Part shown: positions 1 to 12,649 of the stretch, in pieces
Layout of the letters: each line of letters starts with the position of its first letter
How positions within the stretch are numbered: position 1 is the first letter of the stretch
Program-made: the position numbers and the translations under genes
From: Trachelipus rathkii
Lineage: Eukaryota; Arthropoda; Malacostraca; Isopoda; Trachelipodidae
Direction: 5' to 3'
Assembly (NCBI GenBank): GCA_015478945.1
Contig: JABUQX010126283.1
Span: forward strand, 1-34,580
Length of the DNA: 34,580 bases
The notes under the pieces: model-generated
What the model saw: the letters and a program-made list of their open reading frames with translations, nothing else
Told to the model about the DNA's origin: nothing
Database searches by the model: none

Positions 1-40
1 ATATATATATATATATATAACCTTAACATATATATTATAT

Positions 41-131
<91 letters not shown>

Positions 132-462
132 TTATATATATACTATATATATATATATATGCCAAGTTTCATAAAAAGTACTTGTGTTTGTACTTGATGC
201 CATGTGCTTGTACTTGTACTTGAACAAATTCTAGGGTACTTGTACTTGTACTTGTACTTGAACAGTTCTAGAGTACTTGCCTTGTTTGACAAGGACATTA
301 AAAATGCATTGCCTGTTGATAATAATATGTATATGTATATATATGTAATATATAATATATGTATATATATATAACAACATTAATAATATGTATATGTATA
401 TATATATATATATATATATACTCTTTGCCTATAAATAATATCTTATATATATATATATAAAA

Positions 463-513
<51 letters not shown>

Positions 514-586
514 CTATACTGATATTATATATGCCTATATATATATATATAATATATATATATATCTTATATATATATATATATCG
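1..586. repeat. (AT)n microsatellite arrays with short spacers
   Basis: Near-continuous (AT)n runs at about 1-160, 330-420 and 440-586, broken by short non-repeat islands at 161-330 and around 420-440. No coding potential is seen. Open frames through here translate only to alternating Ile/Tyr and are artefacts of the repeat. Confidence 0.95.
178..290. repeat. Degenerate (TTGTAC)n hexanucleotide repeat
   Basis: The hexamer TTGTAC or its rotations recurs more than ten times, in two blocks. Each block ends in a similar tail, TTGAACAAATTCTAG and TTGAACAGTTCTAGAG. The tail repetition suggests an older unit of about 55 bp with an expanded hexamer core. It lies between (AT)n arrays. Confidence 0.8.
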
Positions 587-617
587 GGTTTTCGTGCATA
601 AACCGCACAATTATTTG

Positions 618-962
<345 letters not shown>

Positions 963-1149
963 TTAATGTGTGTCGTAATTGTGTGTGTGGGGTGGGGGGT
1001 GGGTGTGTATTTGTGTTTGTGCTTATGTGTGTGTATAGCTTCCGATAAAGTCTGTTACAAAACTTTGGTCTCTAAACATTTTTATTCCGTTAAATCTTTT
1101 TTTTTTGTACACTTCTCAATAGTTTTCTTCCAGTTACTTTATTTCAGCC

Positions 1150-1314
1150 GTTATATCCGTTGTTGTAGAGAGTCACATACATTCTTTGAATCTTTTAACT
1201 CAGTTACTCCTCAAGGTACCGTTCAATCTCCTATTCTTTCTCAAGTTACATCAATGACTTTCCTTCTGTCGCTTTATTACCAATCGACTCTTTTGGCAAC
1301 GAGTCAGCCTTTAA
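1150..1314 (+). pseudogene. Reverse transcriptase relic (PQG...SPIL / YINDFPS)
   Basis: Frame one reads TPQGTVQSPIL, with PQG at 1209-1217. A second frame from 1247 reads YINDFPS and continues as SVALLPIDSFGNESAFN to a stop. In non-LTR reverse transcriptases the block PQGS-x-L-SP-x-LF-x-x-YINDL is contiguous. Here 8 rather than 9 nucleotides separate SPIL from YINDF, so a single-base deletion between 1239 and 1246 explains the frame change. No other RT block is convincing nearby, so this is a short fragment of a Jockey- or CR1-type LINE. The flanking ORF 5' part is just (AT)n and low-complexity sequence. Confidence 0.55.
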
Positions 1315-2255
1315 CTAATTATTCTGTTCTTCTGGAAGATTTTTAAAAAGTTTATCTTAGAAAGATTTTGAAGCAGTTGACCTTTGTTATTTCTTGCACT
1401 GCCACCTGAGGAATAGATACGACTGTTTTCAATTATTTCACTACTTAATACCTTCACCTGCCAACTAAACTTGATCTTCCGCTCAACTTTATATTTTACG
1501 TAACCACACACATCGCACCTCCCACTATCCCTACTAAACTTTTATATTCCCCTTTCTCATTATATTTTATGGAGAAACACAATGTTATTCTCAATTACAA
1601 ACATTTAAAAGTTGTTGTTTTAAGGTAGATCGAAATTTCTTCACACTTTCCAGTTGCTGTAGGGATTTCACACATCCTTATATTTAGCACGTCAGATACC
1701 TGGTCAGGTCTACTAAATTCGTTGGTACACAAGAAGAGTGACACAGTTCAAAAATTATATTTTCCTGGAGAGTTTCTTCAAAATTTTTGTTTAATGCAAC
1801 ATCCTCTAATCTGTAAATTTTCAACATTTTTCAATATTTGTTGAAATAAACATTGTATAATCATTGAATTACTAACAGTAACAAGTTTCCTTAGAAATTA
1901 TTGAGTCACAATTATGAAATAAAATTATCGTCAATTGTTTGAGATGCGACGATCTTCCAAAAAATTGATTATCACCTTTTAAGTTAATATTCTACAATTC
2001 TATCACATAAAAATATATACGTTTAGCTGCTTATTTAAAAAAAGAATCTAAAATGGCGATTTTGAGTTGTATCACTCTTCTAGTACACCGACGTCAAATA
2101 CAGGTCTTCTTAAAGGGGTTTTAATCCCATCAACTATTTCTCTCTCACAAATTCTCCATTTCATCTCCAGTGGTAAATTGTTGAATCACTATCCCTATGT
2201 TCTTTTTATTCTTTTGCTATTACACCGAACATCGATCTACTAAACTTTCTAGTCC
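1315..2255. other. Non-coding spacer, nothing recognised
   Basis: AT-rich but not simple-sequence DNA. All frames are interrupted, and no RNA gene, terminal repeat or protein motif could be identified. It may hold further decayed LINE sequence downstream of the RT relic, but no motif supports that. Confidence 0.5.
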
Positions 2256-2613
2256 CATACTCCCTCCATCGAGTGATCTCGTATGACCAGCATTTCTAAT
2301 GGTAATGTTTCGGTCAAACTTCCTTCTTCCAAAATCCTACTTAATGGATGTAGCATTTTGAATTCAGTTTATAGACAAACTATCATTGCTTATTTAAACT
2401 TCTCTGATTTGACTATTTAGATGTATACAACAATCATACTCCCTCCATCGAGTGATCTCGTATGACCAGCATTTCTAATGGTAATGTTTCGGACAAACTT
2501 CCTTCTTCCAAAATCCTACTTTATGGATGTAGCATTTTGAATTCAGTTTATAGACAAACTATCATTGCTTATTTAAACTTCTCTGATTTGACTATTTAGA
2601 TGTATACAACAAT
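2256..2613. repeat. 179-bp perfect-length tandem duplication
   Basis: Unit 1 is 2256-2434 and unit 2 is 2435-2613. Both begin CATACTCCCTCCATCGAG and end GATGTATACAACAAT. By eye only two substitutions separate them (CGGTCAAAC versus CGGACAAAC; CTTAATGG versus CTTTATGG). The near identity implies a recent duplication. Neither unit carries an open frame through its length. Confidence 0.93.
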
Positions 2614-2763
2614 TTTTTTTTAGATTGAGGTACTCAAGATTTAAATATTTAATTAAGTAGGAATAAAAAAAACACTTCGCATTTTGAACTTATTTAATTG
2701 CTAAATAAAATGAATATTTCTTCAAACATTTTTTTGCAGTTTTAAAATGTATCTAATACCAGG

Positions 2764-3028
<265 letters not shown>

Positions 3029-3068
3029 TACAAATTGAAAGAAATTTTAAATTTTGTACCTTTGGTAG

Positions 3069-3070
<2 letters not shown>

Positions 3071-3109
<39 letters not shown>

Positions 3110-3116
3110 TCTATTC

Positions 3117-3152
<36 letters not shown>

Positions 3153-3274
3153 CTATACCAAAAATTATAATTACATTCATATATACTTTATATATATATA
3201 TATAATATATATATAATAATTCATATATATGATATATATATATATTATATAATATATATTACTATATATAAATA

Positions 3275-3306
<32 letters not shown>

Positions 3307-3360
3307 ATATATATTGATATATGTATATATATATATAATATATAATATATATATATATAT
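3071..3360. repeat. (AT)n arrays, multiply interrupted
   Basis: Several (TA)n blocks separated by short AT-rich interruptions. No other content is seen. Confidence 0.93.
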
Positions 3361-3469
3361 AGTTCAAGAACCTCTGCAGAGATGAATGTAAAAAATTTAT
3401 CCATTATATTAGCAGGTACGTTTTCAGTGAAAAGTTTACTATAGTTACACTATAATCATTCACACAGTA

Positions 3470-4340
3470 CTTAAAATGAATTAATTATAAATAGTATTAA
3501 TAATAAAAATAAGAATAATTAAATTATATCAGGATTAGTTATATATAAAATAATCATATAAATATATATAATTATATATAAAATAATAATTAAATAAATA
3601 ATATAATAATAATTAAATATAATAATCTAATATATAAATTAATATATATATATAAATAATATAATATTAATAATTAAATAATTAATAATATATATAATAA
3701 TAAATAATAAATAATAGAAATAATAATAAATAATTAATTAATATAATTATAATAATAATAATAATAATCTAATATAAAATATAATATATATACTCGTATA
3801 TAATATATATATATAAATAAATATAATAATAATAATATATATAATAATAATAATTAATAATTAAATAATAATAATATAATTAATAAATAATATATAAATA
3901 ATATATAAATAATTATATATATAATATATAAATTAATATAAACTATTAACTAATAATATATATATAGTATATAATAATTAAACAAATATAATATATATAT
4001 ATATAATTAAATAATAATAAATATAATAATTAAATAATTAATAATTAATATATTAAATATAATATAATAAATAAATTAACACAATTATAATAATTAAATT
4101 AATAATAATATTAAATAAATATATAATATATAATAATAAATAAATATAAAATATATTATATAAATATATAATTAATAAATAAAAATAATATATAATATGT
4201 AAATATAATATATATAATAAATTAATATAAATAATAATAATAATAAATATTATAAAATTATAATAAATCATTAATTAGAACAAATAATATTAATATAATA
4301 TATAATATAATTAATAATAATAATAATTACTATAATAATA
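3470..4340. repeat. TAA/ATA-rich low-complexity DNA
   Basis: About 870 bases made almost entirely of A and T in TAA, ATA and TTAA words, with very few G or C. No reading frame carries anything but Ile/Tyr/Asn/Leu strings. Degenerate microsatellite origin is likely. Confidence 0.9.
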
Positions 4341-4390
4341 AACAACAGTAATAGTAAATACTATAATAGTCATAGTCAAAATAGCTAACA

Positions 4391-4795
4391 AAAGTAGTAT
4401 AAAGAAAGATTTGTAGAAAAAAAAGAAGTAAGAAGAAGAAGAAGAAGAAAAGATAGAAGAAGAAAGAAGAAGAAGACAGAAGAAGAATATAATTGTTACT
4501 TTTATTTAATGGAGATTATGGAAAAGAAGATATGAAGATAAGTAAATAAAAGATTGAAGAAGTAAGAACAAGATAATAAAAGAATATAAAAGAAGAAGAG
4601 AAGAAGAAGAAGTAAGAAGAAGAAAGAAGAAGAAGATAAGAAGAAAAGAAGCAAAAAAAATAAAAGAAGAAAAGAATAAAGTTAGGAACTTAAAGAGAAA
4701 GATAAAAAAAGATAGAAAGCCAATTTAACCAAGATAGAAGACTAAGAAAATATAAGAAATTAGAAAAAAGTAGAAGAAAAAAGAAAAGATAAAAT
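4391..4795 (+). repeat. Polypurine (GAA/AGAAGA)n tract
   Basis: About 400 bases of strongly strand-asymmetric purine sequence built on GAA, with scattered T and rare C. A break near 4490-4520 (TTGTTACTTTTATTTAATGG) splits it. Long GAA tracts are known to be able to form triplex DNA; nothing here tests that. Confidence 0.9.
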
Positions 4796-6470
4796 GAAAG
4801 GGAGGTTATCAGGTTATTGGTGGTACACATATGTAGACACAGGGACTCAAAAACCTAATTTGAGGCTTAATTTCATGGATATATAGACTCCACAAAGTGA
4901 CAGTCTTATGCCTGTTCACCTCTGTATACCTAGAGGAGCTTGTATCTACAATGCAAGATCAATACGAATCTAAATGTTGTAAATGGTGCTTCACTGAGCT
5001 TCTTCTCGAAATCAATTGAGGAAGTCTGCGACTATAAGTATGAGTCATCGTGAGTAGTATAGGATGTGATAGAGAACATTATAGTTTTTGGCAAATCTTG
5101 CATACGACTAAAGAGCATTACACTGAAGAGTGAGTGCGCAGATGAAGCGGAGATGCGTGAGATCACCTGGAGGAGTAGAGTGACGTGATGGTGAAAGATT
5201 GCCGTATAATACTAGAGAAACTTGACGTTTTAAAGCAAATATAACATCTTAGTAAAAAAGAACAAAAGTGCGTGAAATCACATATATCTCTTCGGATCAG
5301 ATGTGCGCGCCTTTGCACTGCTAATAGCTAAATCATTATATTACAGTCTTCGTAGATTTGCATTAATATTATAAACTCTAATTATCCACTGGACTCATTC
5401 TCTATCTCTCTCTCTTAATCGTAAAGTGTCTCTATACATCCGTCTATATTCACAGTCTTCGTCTACTCTGCATCTTGTTCTAGAACTCTGCGCTTCACAC
5501 ATCCTTCTCTTTGACGTCAAGTGCGGCTCGCTGCGAGTGCCATACAGTCTCTTTTCCTCTCACTATCTCTCCCTATTCCTTTTCTTTGTCCAGCTCATGC
5601 TCTTCGTACATACAGGTATCAAAAGCTATCGTCTCGCCATATTCCTTCTCACGTTCTCTTCATCTAATGGTAATGTCAGGATCCTAATTTCTCATCTTCA
5701 CTGATCTTCCCTTCTCGAAGCATCATTTTTAGATCTAGAGTTCAAAGTTCTGTTATTTTTCTTTACATCCTTCTCTCCTCTGCGGTTTGCACACGAGAGA
5801 TTCTAATTGCTGATTGACATATAAATAACTTTTTGTATACAAGAGAAAGAGTGAGTCTCTATTAGAGATGTGTTAAATACATGTCAATCAGCATAAGGGA
5901 GTATGCATTCTCGAGAACGAATTTATACGAGGGCGAAAATCGTATTTACACAAGCAATCCAAAACCGAATTATGCATATGGCAATAGCTAGCAACTCTAC
6001 GAAACAGTTTTATCACAAAATAGACAATTTATTGACTTATCGTGCAATGAACCAAAATATTATAAGATAAATAGAATAATAAATTATCTTAATACAAATT
6101 AACACTGCAGAATCTTAATAATAAATAATGATTATATAGTATAGTATAATAGATCATAAATCCTTTAATAGAGAGTATTAGGAGAACTACAACAGCCAAA
6201 TCTGTGGTATAGTAATAATAATCCCTAAATAAAATAATTATTATTTATTATTATTATAGAGCATATAACTAACCATATATCATCGAATTATGAGACTAGT
6301 ACAAAGGCGTAATGAATGAGTGCTTAATTATAAATAATTAAAATACATAAATCACACAAATATTGTGTCGAATAAATAGATAAAATATAATGTGGAAAAT
6401 GAGGAGTTTTCACAGTACACTCCTTGCCACCAGGAAAGAGTATTTACGAAATTTTCTTACACCTAATGTT
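4796..6470. other. Complex non-coding island, no gene recognised
   Basis: Higher GC than its surroundings, especially 4830-5760, so not simple sequence. The longest open stretch, 5426-5704 (+), encodes a 92-residue hydrophobic Ser/Leu-rich product with no recognisable motif and lies in a pyrimidine-rich stretch, so I do not call it a gene. A 13-bp inverted repeat lies at 5808-5893. Confidence 0.5.
5808..5893. repeat. Perfect 13-bp inverted repeat, 60-base spacer
   Basis: TGCTGATTGACAT at 5808-5820 and its exact reverse complement ATGTCAATCAGCA at 5881-5893. The 60 bases between them include GAGTCTCTATTAGAGATG, a smaller interrupted inverted repeat. This could be a small foldback element or a stem-loop. 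Confidence 0.75.
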
Positions 6471-6480
6471 AACAACATAC

Positions 6481-6512
<32 letters not shown>

Positions 6513-6639
6513 CCGAATAACTCAGCTTTCATAATCTCAATAATAATAAGCTAATATTTCAAATATATTATCAATAATATTGATATTTTTTATAATTTTG
6601 TATTTAATTTTATCATTCATATAAAATTATCAATAAATA

Positions 6640-6890
6640 AATAAAATTGAGGTGTAAAGAGGGAAGAGAGAGAAAGAATGAATGAGTAAAGCAAACCGTA
6701 CTGAAGCAAGCACGACATATATTACTAAATGAAAAGTAAGATATGAATAGAGAAGAGAAAGAAGATTCAGTAATAGAAAGAAATGAAGCAATGTACGGAA
6801 GTAAAGAGAGTAAGAAGTATAGTATATGTTATTTAGTGAATGTTAAGAAAGATTAGATAGAACCGAGAGAGAACGACTACGGAGAGATAC
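6640..6890 (+). repeat. Degenerate purine-rich (GAA/GAGA) stretch
   Basis: Rich in GAGAGA, AAGAAG and GAATGA words, but more degenerate than the block at 4391. It contains no open frame of note. Confidence 0.6.
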
Positions 6891-6959
6891 ACTAAAAAAG
6901 CTTATATCCTCATATTCTGAGAAATATACAGTTCAATAGACACTTTAAAAAACCTTACT

Positions 6960-7031
6960 CAATACTTTTTTAATCTATTTATATAATTAAATTACTTAAT
7001 ATAATAATTATAATAATAATAAATAAAATTA

Positions 7032-7064
<33 letters not shown>

Positions 7065-7812
7065 TAAATTAATATATAAATATTAATAATAATTAAATAA
7101 AATTAAATAAATAATAAATATATAAAATAATTAATATAATATAATAATAATATATAATAATTAATAAATAAATATAATAATAATATTAAATAAATAATCA
7201 AATACAATAAATATACTTTATTCTGAGCCTAGTATGGATATACATATACTTAAAATCATTAAAAAAAATAACAATTTTAATAATATAAATAAATAAATAC
7301 TATATTTATATTAGACTAGAATTAGTGTGTCAATATCTAGGGTGCAAACGCTTTAATCGTCCTTTGAGCATAATAATATAATAATAATAATATAATAATA
7401 AATAATATATAATAATAATATACTAATATATAACTCGCCTAATGAATAATTTTAAGTATATATAAATAATAATTATATAATTAAAAATATAAGACCAAGA
7501 AATTACTATTAATAATAATCTAATAAATAATAATTAAATAACATATACAAAATAGTCATATGAAATAATAAATAATAATAATAATATATTATTAATAAAT
7601 ATAATTAATAATAATATATAATAATAAATTAATATATAATAATATATTAATAAATAACAACATATATAATATCAATACAATAAACAATATAATTATTAAA
7701 TAATAATAATTATAATAAATAATAATATGTATATAAATAAATATATAATAATAATAAATAATGAAATATAAATAATAATAATAATAATTAAAATATATAT
7801 AAATAATTTTTT
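6960..7812. repeat. TAA-rich low-complexity DNA
   Basis: Degenerate (TAA)n and (ATA)n sequence, with a less repetitive island at about 7210-7370. No genes are seen. Confidence 0.88.
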
Positions 7813-7987
7813 ATTATCATTTTTAAATTACTTTTATTATTAATCATTTTTCTTTATTTTTTTATTATTTTTTGCTATTTTGTAAATAATTATATTAATT
7901 ATATTTATAACATTTTATATTTCATATTTCTAATTTTATGACTTTTTGAATATTTTGAATATTTTTAATGTTTTTAATATTGTTGAA

Positions 7988-7989
7988 TA

Positions 7990-8088
<99 letters not shown>

Positions 8089-8177
8089 TATTATTAATTA
8101 TTATTAATTAATTATATTATTATTATATTATTAATTATTCAGTGCGTAATGAGACATAATTAATCGAGCATAAGTCA

Positions 8178-8211
<34 letters not shown>

Positions 8212-8214
8212 TAA
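7988..8214. repeat. (ATT)n trinucleotide arrays
   Basis: A long (ATT)n array at about 7988-8085 and a shorter one at about 8178-8212. They are separated by TTAATTA-rich DNA and a small unique piece at 8140-8177. Confidence 0.95.
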
Positions 8215-8399
8215 ATAACAAAATTAGCATTTTGTAATTAGCATTGTTCAATCTCATAATATTATTTTTTAAATATTATTATTGGTAGTAGTAATAGTAG
8301 CTGTATTAAGGCAGTAGTAGTTGAAATACATAAGTTCGTCGCAATAGATCAAAGTTCCGGAAAGCCTTTGCCAAAATAAATCTTGAATTAATAGACTGA

Positions 8400-8405
8400 T
8401 TTATT
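8400..8405 (-). terminator. Poly(A) signal AATAAA after the cysteine-rich ORF
   Basis: AATAAA on the minus strand, 41 bases beyond the TAA stop of the 8446-8691 ORF. AATAAA is frequent by chance in AT-rich DNA, so this is supportive only. Confidence 0.4.
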
Positions 8406-8445
8406 TTACCATTTGACGCATTTTCAGTTTTGCTGCTCCAATAAA

Positions 8446-8691
8446 TTATTTTCCTCTTGTTGTCTGATATTTATTTTTCTTTAAAACGCAATTAAAATTA
8501 ATTCTGCATCTGCATTCCTTGTCAGGATAATGGCATTTCTGACGGCAGGGAGAACAAAGAGTTGTAATAACTCTTTGTGCTACTATTTTCATTGGCTTCG
8601 TCTGTCCCAATGGAATTTCCTCCACATTTCTTTTATTGCATGTGCTTAAAATCGAGAGTGATAATAACAGGAAAACTAGAATAATTTTCAT
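8446..8691 (-). CDS. Putative secreted cysteine-rich peptide precursor (81 aa)
   Basis: An intact 81-codon ORF that looks like a small secreted protein. Residues 1-17 (MKIILVFLLLSLSILST) form a classic hydrophobic signal peptide with a basic N-terminus. A likely cleavage site lies just before or after Cys18. A linker follows (about 19-44), then a compact cysteine module LCSPCRQKCHYPDKECRC continuing to one more Cys. The six-Cys pattern is C-x2-C-x3-C-x6-C-x-C-x5-C, compatible with three disulfides. The C-terminus is basic. The ATG is the first in frame, and an AT-rich TATATAAAT lies directly upstream of it. An AATAAA signal occurs 41 bases after the stop. GC is clearly above the flanking repeats. 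I recognise no named family; antimicrobial, toxin-like or neuropeptide-like roles are all possible. An intron-split longer gene is not excluded. Confidence 0.6.
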   Translation of the reverse strand: MKIILVFLLLSLSILSTCNKRNVEEIPLGQTKPMKIVAQRVITTLCSPCRQKCHYPDKECRCRINFNCVLKKNKYQTTRGK

Positions 8692-8699
8692 ATTTATAT

Positions 8700-9180
8700 A
8701 AATTTGGCCTTCACTGAAAGTTTTGCAGTTTAATAAATAAAAACAACACTTTTAGCTTTTATTATATCAAAAATGAAAAAAAAAATTGAAAGGATTGGAA
8801 TAGGATGTCTCAAAAGTTGATGTTTAACAAAACGCTTGAATCAAAATCGACAATACCCTTATTCGAAGATTACAGTGATTAAACATAAGTGAAAAGAAAA
8901 TCTATTTTATTGAGAAATATTACATCTGACGAAGAACAGACGAGACAGCAACTTCACACACACACACACACATCCCATAACAAAACAAGCGCACATACCT
9001 CATCAACACGAGCGAGCGACAAACACACCAGCATCTCAACACATCACTATATATCACTTATACTAATACACCAAAATTGGCACTCTACTATCACATATAA
9101 GTATAGAGTTTACCCTTTCAATAAATATGTGAAGGAAGATAAAAGTGACAATTTTTTTTATATAAAATTAAAGCAGGAAC

Positions 9181-9185
<5 letters not shown>
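8700..9185. other. Spacer, no gene recognised
   Basis: AT-rich unique DNA upstream of the cysteine-rich ORF. It has a short (CA)n run at about 8955-8972. The open frame starting near 8889 (+) reads through His/Thr/Ser-rich sequence into the (AT)n and (GA)n arrays and has no motif, so it is not called. Confidence 0.5.
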
Positions 9186-9225
<40 letters not shown>

Positions 9226-9265
9226 TATATATTATATATATATATATATATAATAATATATATTA

Positions 9266-9336
<71 letters not shown>

Positions 9337-9403
9337 ATCGAAGAGAGAGAGAGGAGAGAGAGAAGAGAGATGAGAGAGAGAGAATGAGAGAGAAGAGAAG
9401 AGA

Positions 9404-9434
<31 letters not shown>

Positions 9435-9446
9435 AGAGAGAGAGAG
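9186..9446 (+). repeat. (AT)n array followed by (GA)n array
   Basis: (AT)n blocks at 9186-9332, then an imperfect (GAGA)n purine block at about 9343-9446. An open frame spans both and yields Ile/Tyr then Arg/Glu strings; it is an artefact. Confidence 0.95.
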
Positions 9447-10119
9447 TTATATTACTAAAATTTACTATATTGAGACCTATAATTATATACTATATAATAT
9501 ATATATATAAATATATATAGGATATTTAGAGCTCATAAGTATAAGTGTAAGAAGACGAGAGAAGGAAAAAGCTCATATAGATCATTGATAGGTAGATATC
9601 ATATATTATGATACTATGCAGGGGGCAGTCACTAGACTAATGATAATCACGTACTAAACTAGTATAAAAGTAATATATTATATATATAAAAGATGTTGAC
9701 TCCAGGAACGAAAACTGCGCGACTTCTCGATCACTCTATATATATATATATATATATAAATATATATATATATAATATAATATAGTATATATAATATATA
9801 TATATATAATATATATATACTATATATATATAACTATATATATATCACCTGTACAATATATTACAATCCTAAGGTATAAACTTATATACTAAATCACTGT
9901 ATACTAATAGAGTTAGATAGCCTATCTACTATACCCTCTAATTGAGATGAAGATTGTAATGTATATGTCTATATATATATTATATAAATGAAATGTCATA
10001 ATACGTTGATTTATTTTATGATAAATTGATACTAGAATATTATATGAGAAACTATATCGATGAATATATGGTTAATTGACAATAATAGTATGAGTTATTT
10101 ATTTATGTGATATATACCA

Positions 10120-10154
<35 letters not shown>

Positions 10155-10377
10155 CTATAAAACTATTAATGTCACATAGTATGAATTAAAAGGAGAGGTT
10201 AGATTAATTTATATATATGACTATACTTATTAGATAATAGTAAATATATACCAAATATAGTATGTGTAAATTATAGCTATCTATGGCGGTATATATATAT
10301 ATAGATATACAGAGTAATTGGTAGAACTTATAATGAATGGTTAAAGAGAAATCACTTATTATCCTTATCCCCGATAT

Positions 10378-10434
<57 letters not shown>

Positions 10435-10450
10435 GCAAAACAATTGCATA
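9447..10450. repeat. AT-rich DNA with several (AT)n arrays
   Basis: (AT)n arrays at about 9737-9845, 10122-10152 and 10381-10431, separated by unremarkable AT-rich DNA. No genes, RNAs or terminal repeats were recognised. Confidence 0.85.
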
Positions 10451-10548
10451 AAGCCATAAACTATTATTTTGTTTAAACGTTTTTTTAAAATTTCTCAAAT
10501 GTATTGAGTCGTAAAAAATGGTAAGAGAAAATTCAGTTAATACACCGA

Positions 10549-11086
10549 AGGCGAAATATAAAGCCGTTTTCGTTTTTGCATTGGTGCTTTACGAAACGTA
10601 AGAAATGCTAAAGTTTGCTCTTTCGTTTTTTGTCAAATTTAGACCCAATTAAAAAAATGTCCACCAAACGTAAGGAATTTCCTAAATTCTGAAGGTTGCT
10701 ATTTCCCGTGTTGCCGAATTTAGGGAAAATCTTATGGAAAAAATGTAAACAAACAAGATGGCGGCGTAGAGTCCGGTTTGATTTGAATGAATGTTTTCAT
10801 TGCATGAAAAAAGATATCACCATTAATCTAGTTCTTTACCAACACATAAACTCACGAAATCACAAATATCGAATTGATCAATTATTTGTCAATGGATAAA
10901 GTCAATTTTATTTTTTTTTTTTTTTTGTTTATTTCCAAAACCACTGTGCTCCATCACAACAGCTGATCAAAATATTTGTAAACAAACGTTCGTTTATGTA
11001 CAAAATTCGTGCTAAAACTGGATTAGCATTTCTTATCGAGCGTAAGCACAAGTGACAAAAACGATAACGGCTTTAGTCGCATTTTT
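10549..11086. mobile_element. Non-autonomous element with ~51-bp imperfect terminal inverted repeats
   Basis: The left arm at 10560-10610 starts AAAGCCGTTTTCGTTTTTG and ends AAGAAATGCTA. The right arm at 11024-11074 is its imperfect reverse complement, starting AAAGCCGTTATCGTTTTTG and ending AAGAAATGCTA when read on the minus strand. The match is roughly 80% by eye. Similarity seems to extend outward (GCGAAATATAAAGCCG versus GCGACTAAAGCCG). About 410 bases lie between the arms. A 67-codon ORF (10696-10899, +) inside has many basic residues but no motif and is not called. The structure fits a MITE-like or foldback element. No target-site duplication could be fixed. Confidence 0.6.
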
Positions 11087-11089
11087 TAA

Positions 11090-12012
<923 letters not shown>

Positions 12013-12265
12013 CTTAACAAAACAGTAGTGACAGGACCTCTATTCTTGAGGCGGAATTTTATAATGGCTAAAATGACCAAAACAAATCTAAACATTTTAT
12101 TAAACCGACTAGTTTCGGGTGAATCCAACGTCTACTCATTATCACGCACTCTCTTTCCATCTTCCCCTCGGTCTTCCTCTCGGCCTTACTCCTTCCACTC
12201 TCCACTCTCCACCACCACCTTCGACTCGTGACTCGTTCTCCCGGCATCCTTACTATATGCCCCCA

Positions 12266-12574
12266 TCATCTCAGTCTCGCCGAATCTATCCTATTCAACA
12301 CAGGCACCATACCAACTCTCTCCCTAACCAATTCGTTTCTCATTCTATCTCTCCTCGTCTTTTCCACTATCGTCCTCAACACCTTCATTTCAGCAGCTTC
12401 GATCCTTTTGTCCTCTCCTGTTGTAATGCTCCATGTTTCTGCTCCATATGTCAATGTGGGTACCAGTATGCTATCAAATATAATCTTCTTCACTTTTATA
12501 TCCATCACCCGATCCTTCATAATTGGATATAACGCTGTCATTGTTCTTCCGTATTTTTCCATTTTTGCCTCCAC
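12266..12574 (-). pseudogene. LINE C-terminal region (TYGAETW)
   Basis: A 102-codon open piece containing LVPTLTYGAETWSITTGEDK and RIEAAEMKVLRTIVEKTRRD, ending VLNRIDSARLR. This is the familiar post-RT region of APE-type LINEs lacking RNase H. The usual following RWYGHV-type block is lost or out of frame. It is the longest uninterrupted segment of the element. Confidence 0.85.
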
Positions 12575-12649
12575 TTCCCGTACACATCCTCCCTTGCGTA
12601 AACAAACTGATCCACATTTCTCAATCTTTGATCATCAATGACGACCCAC

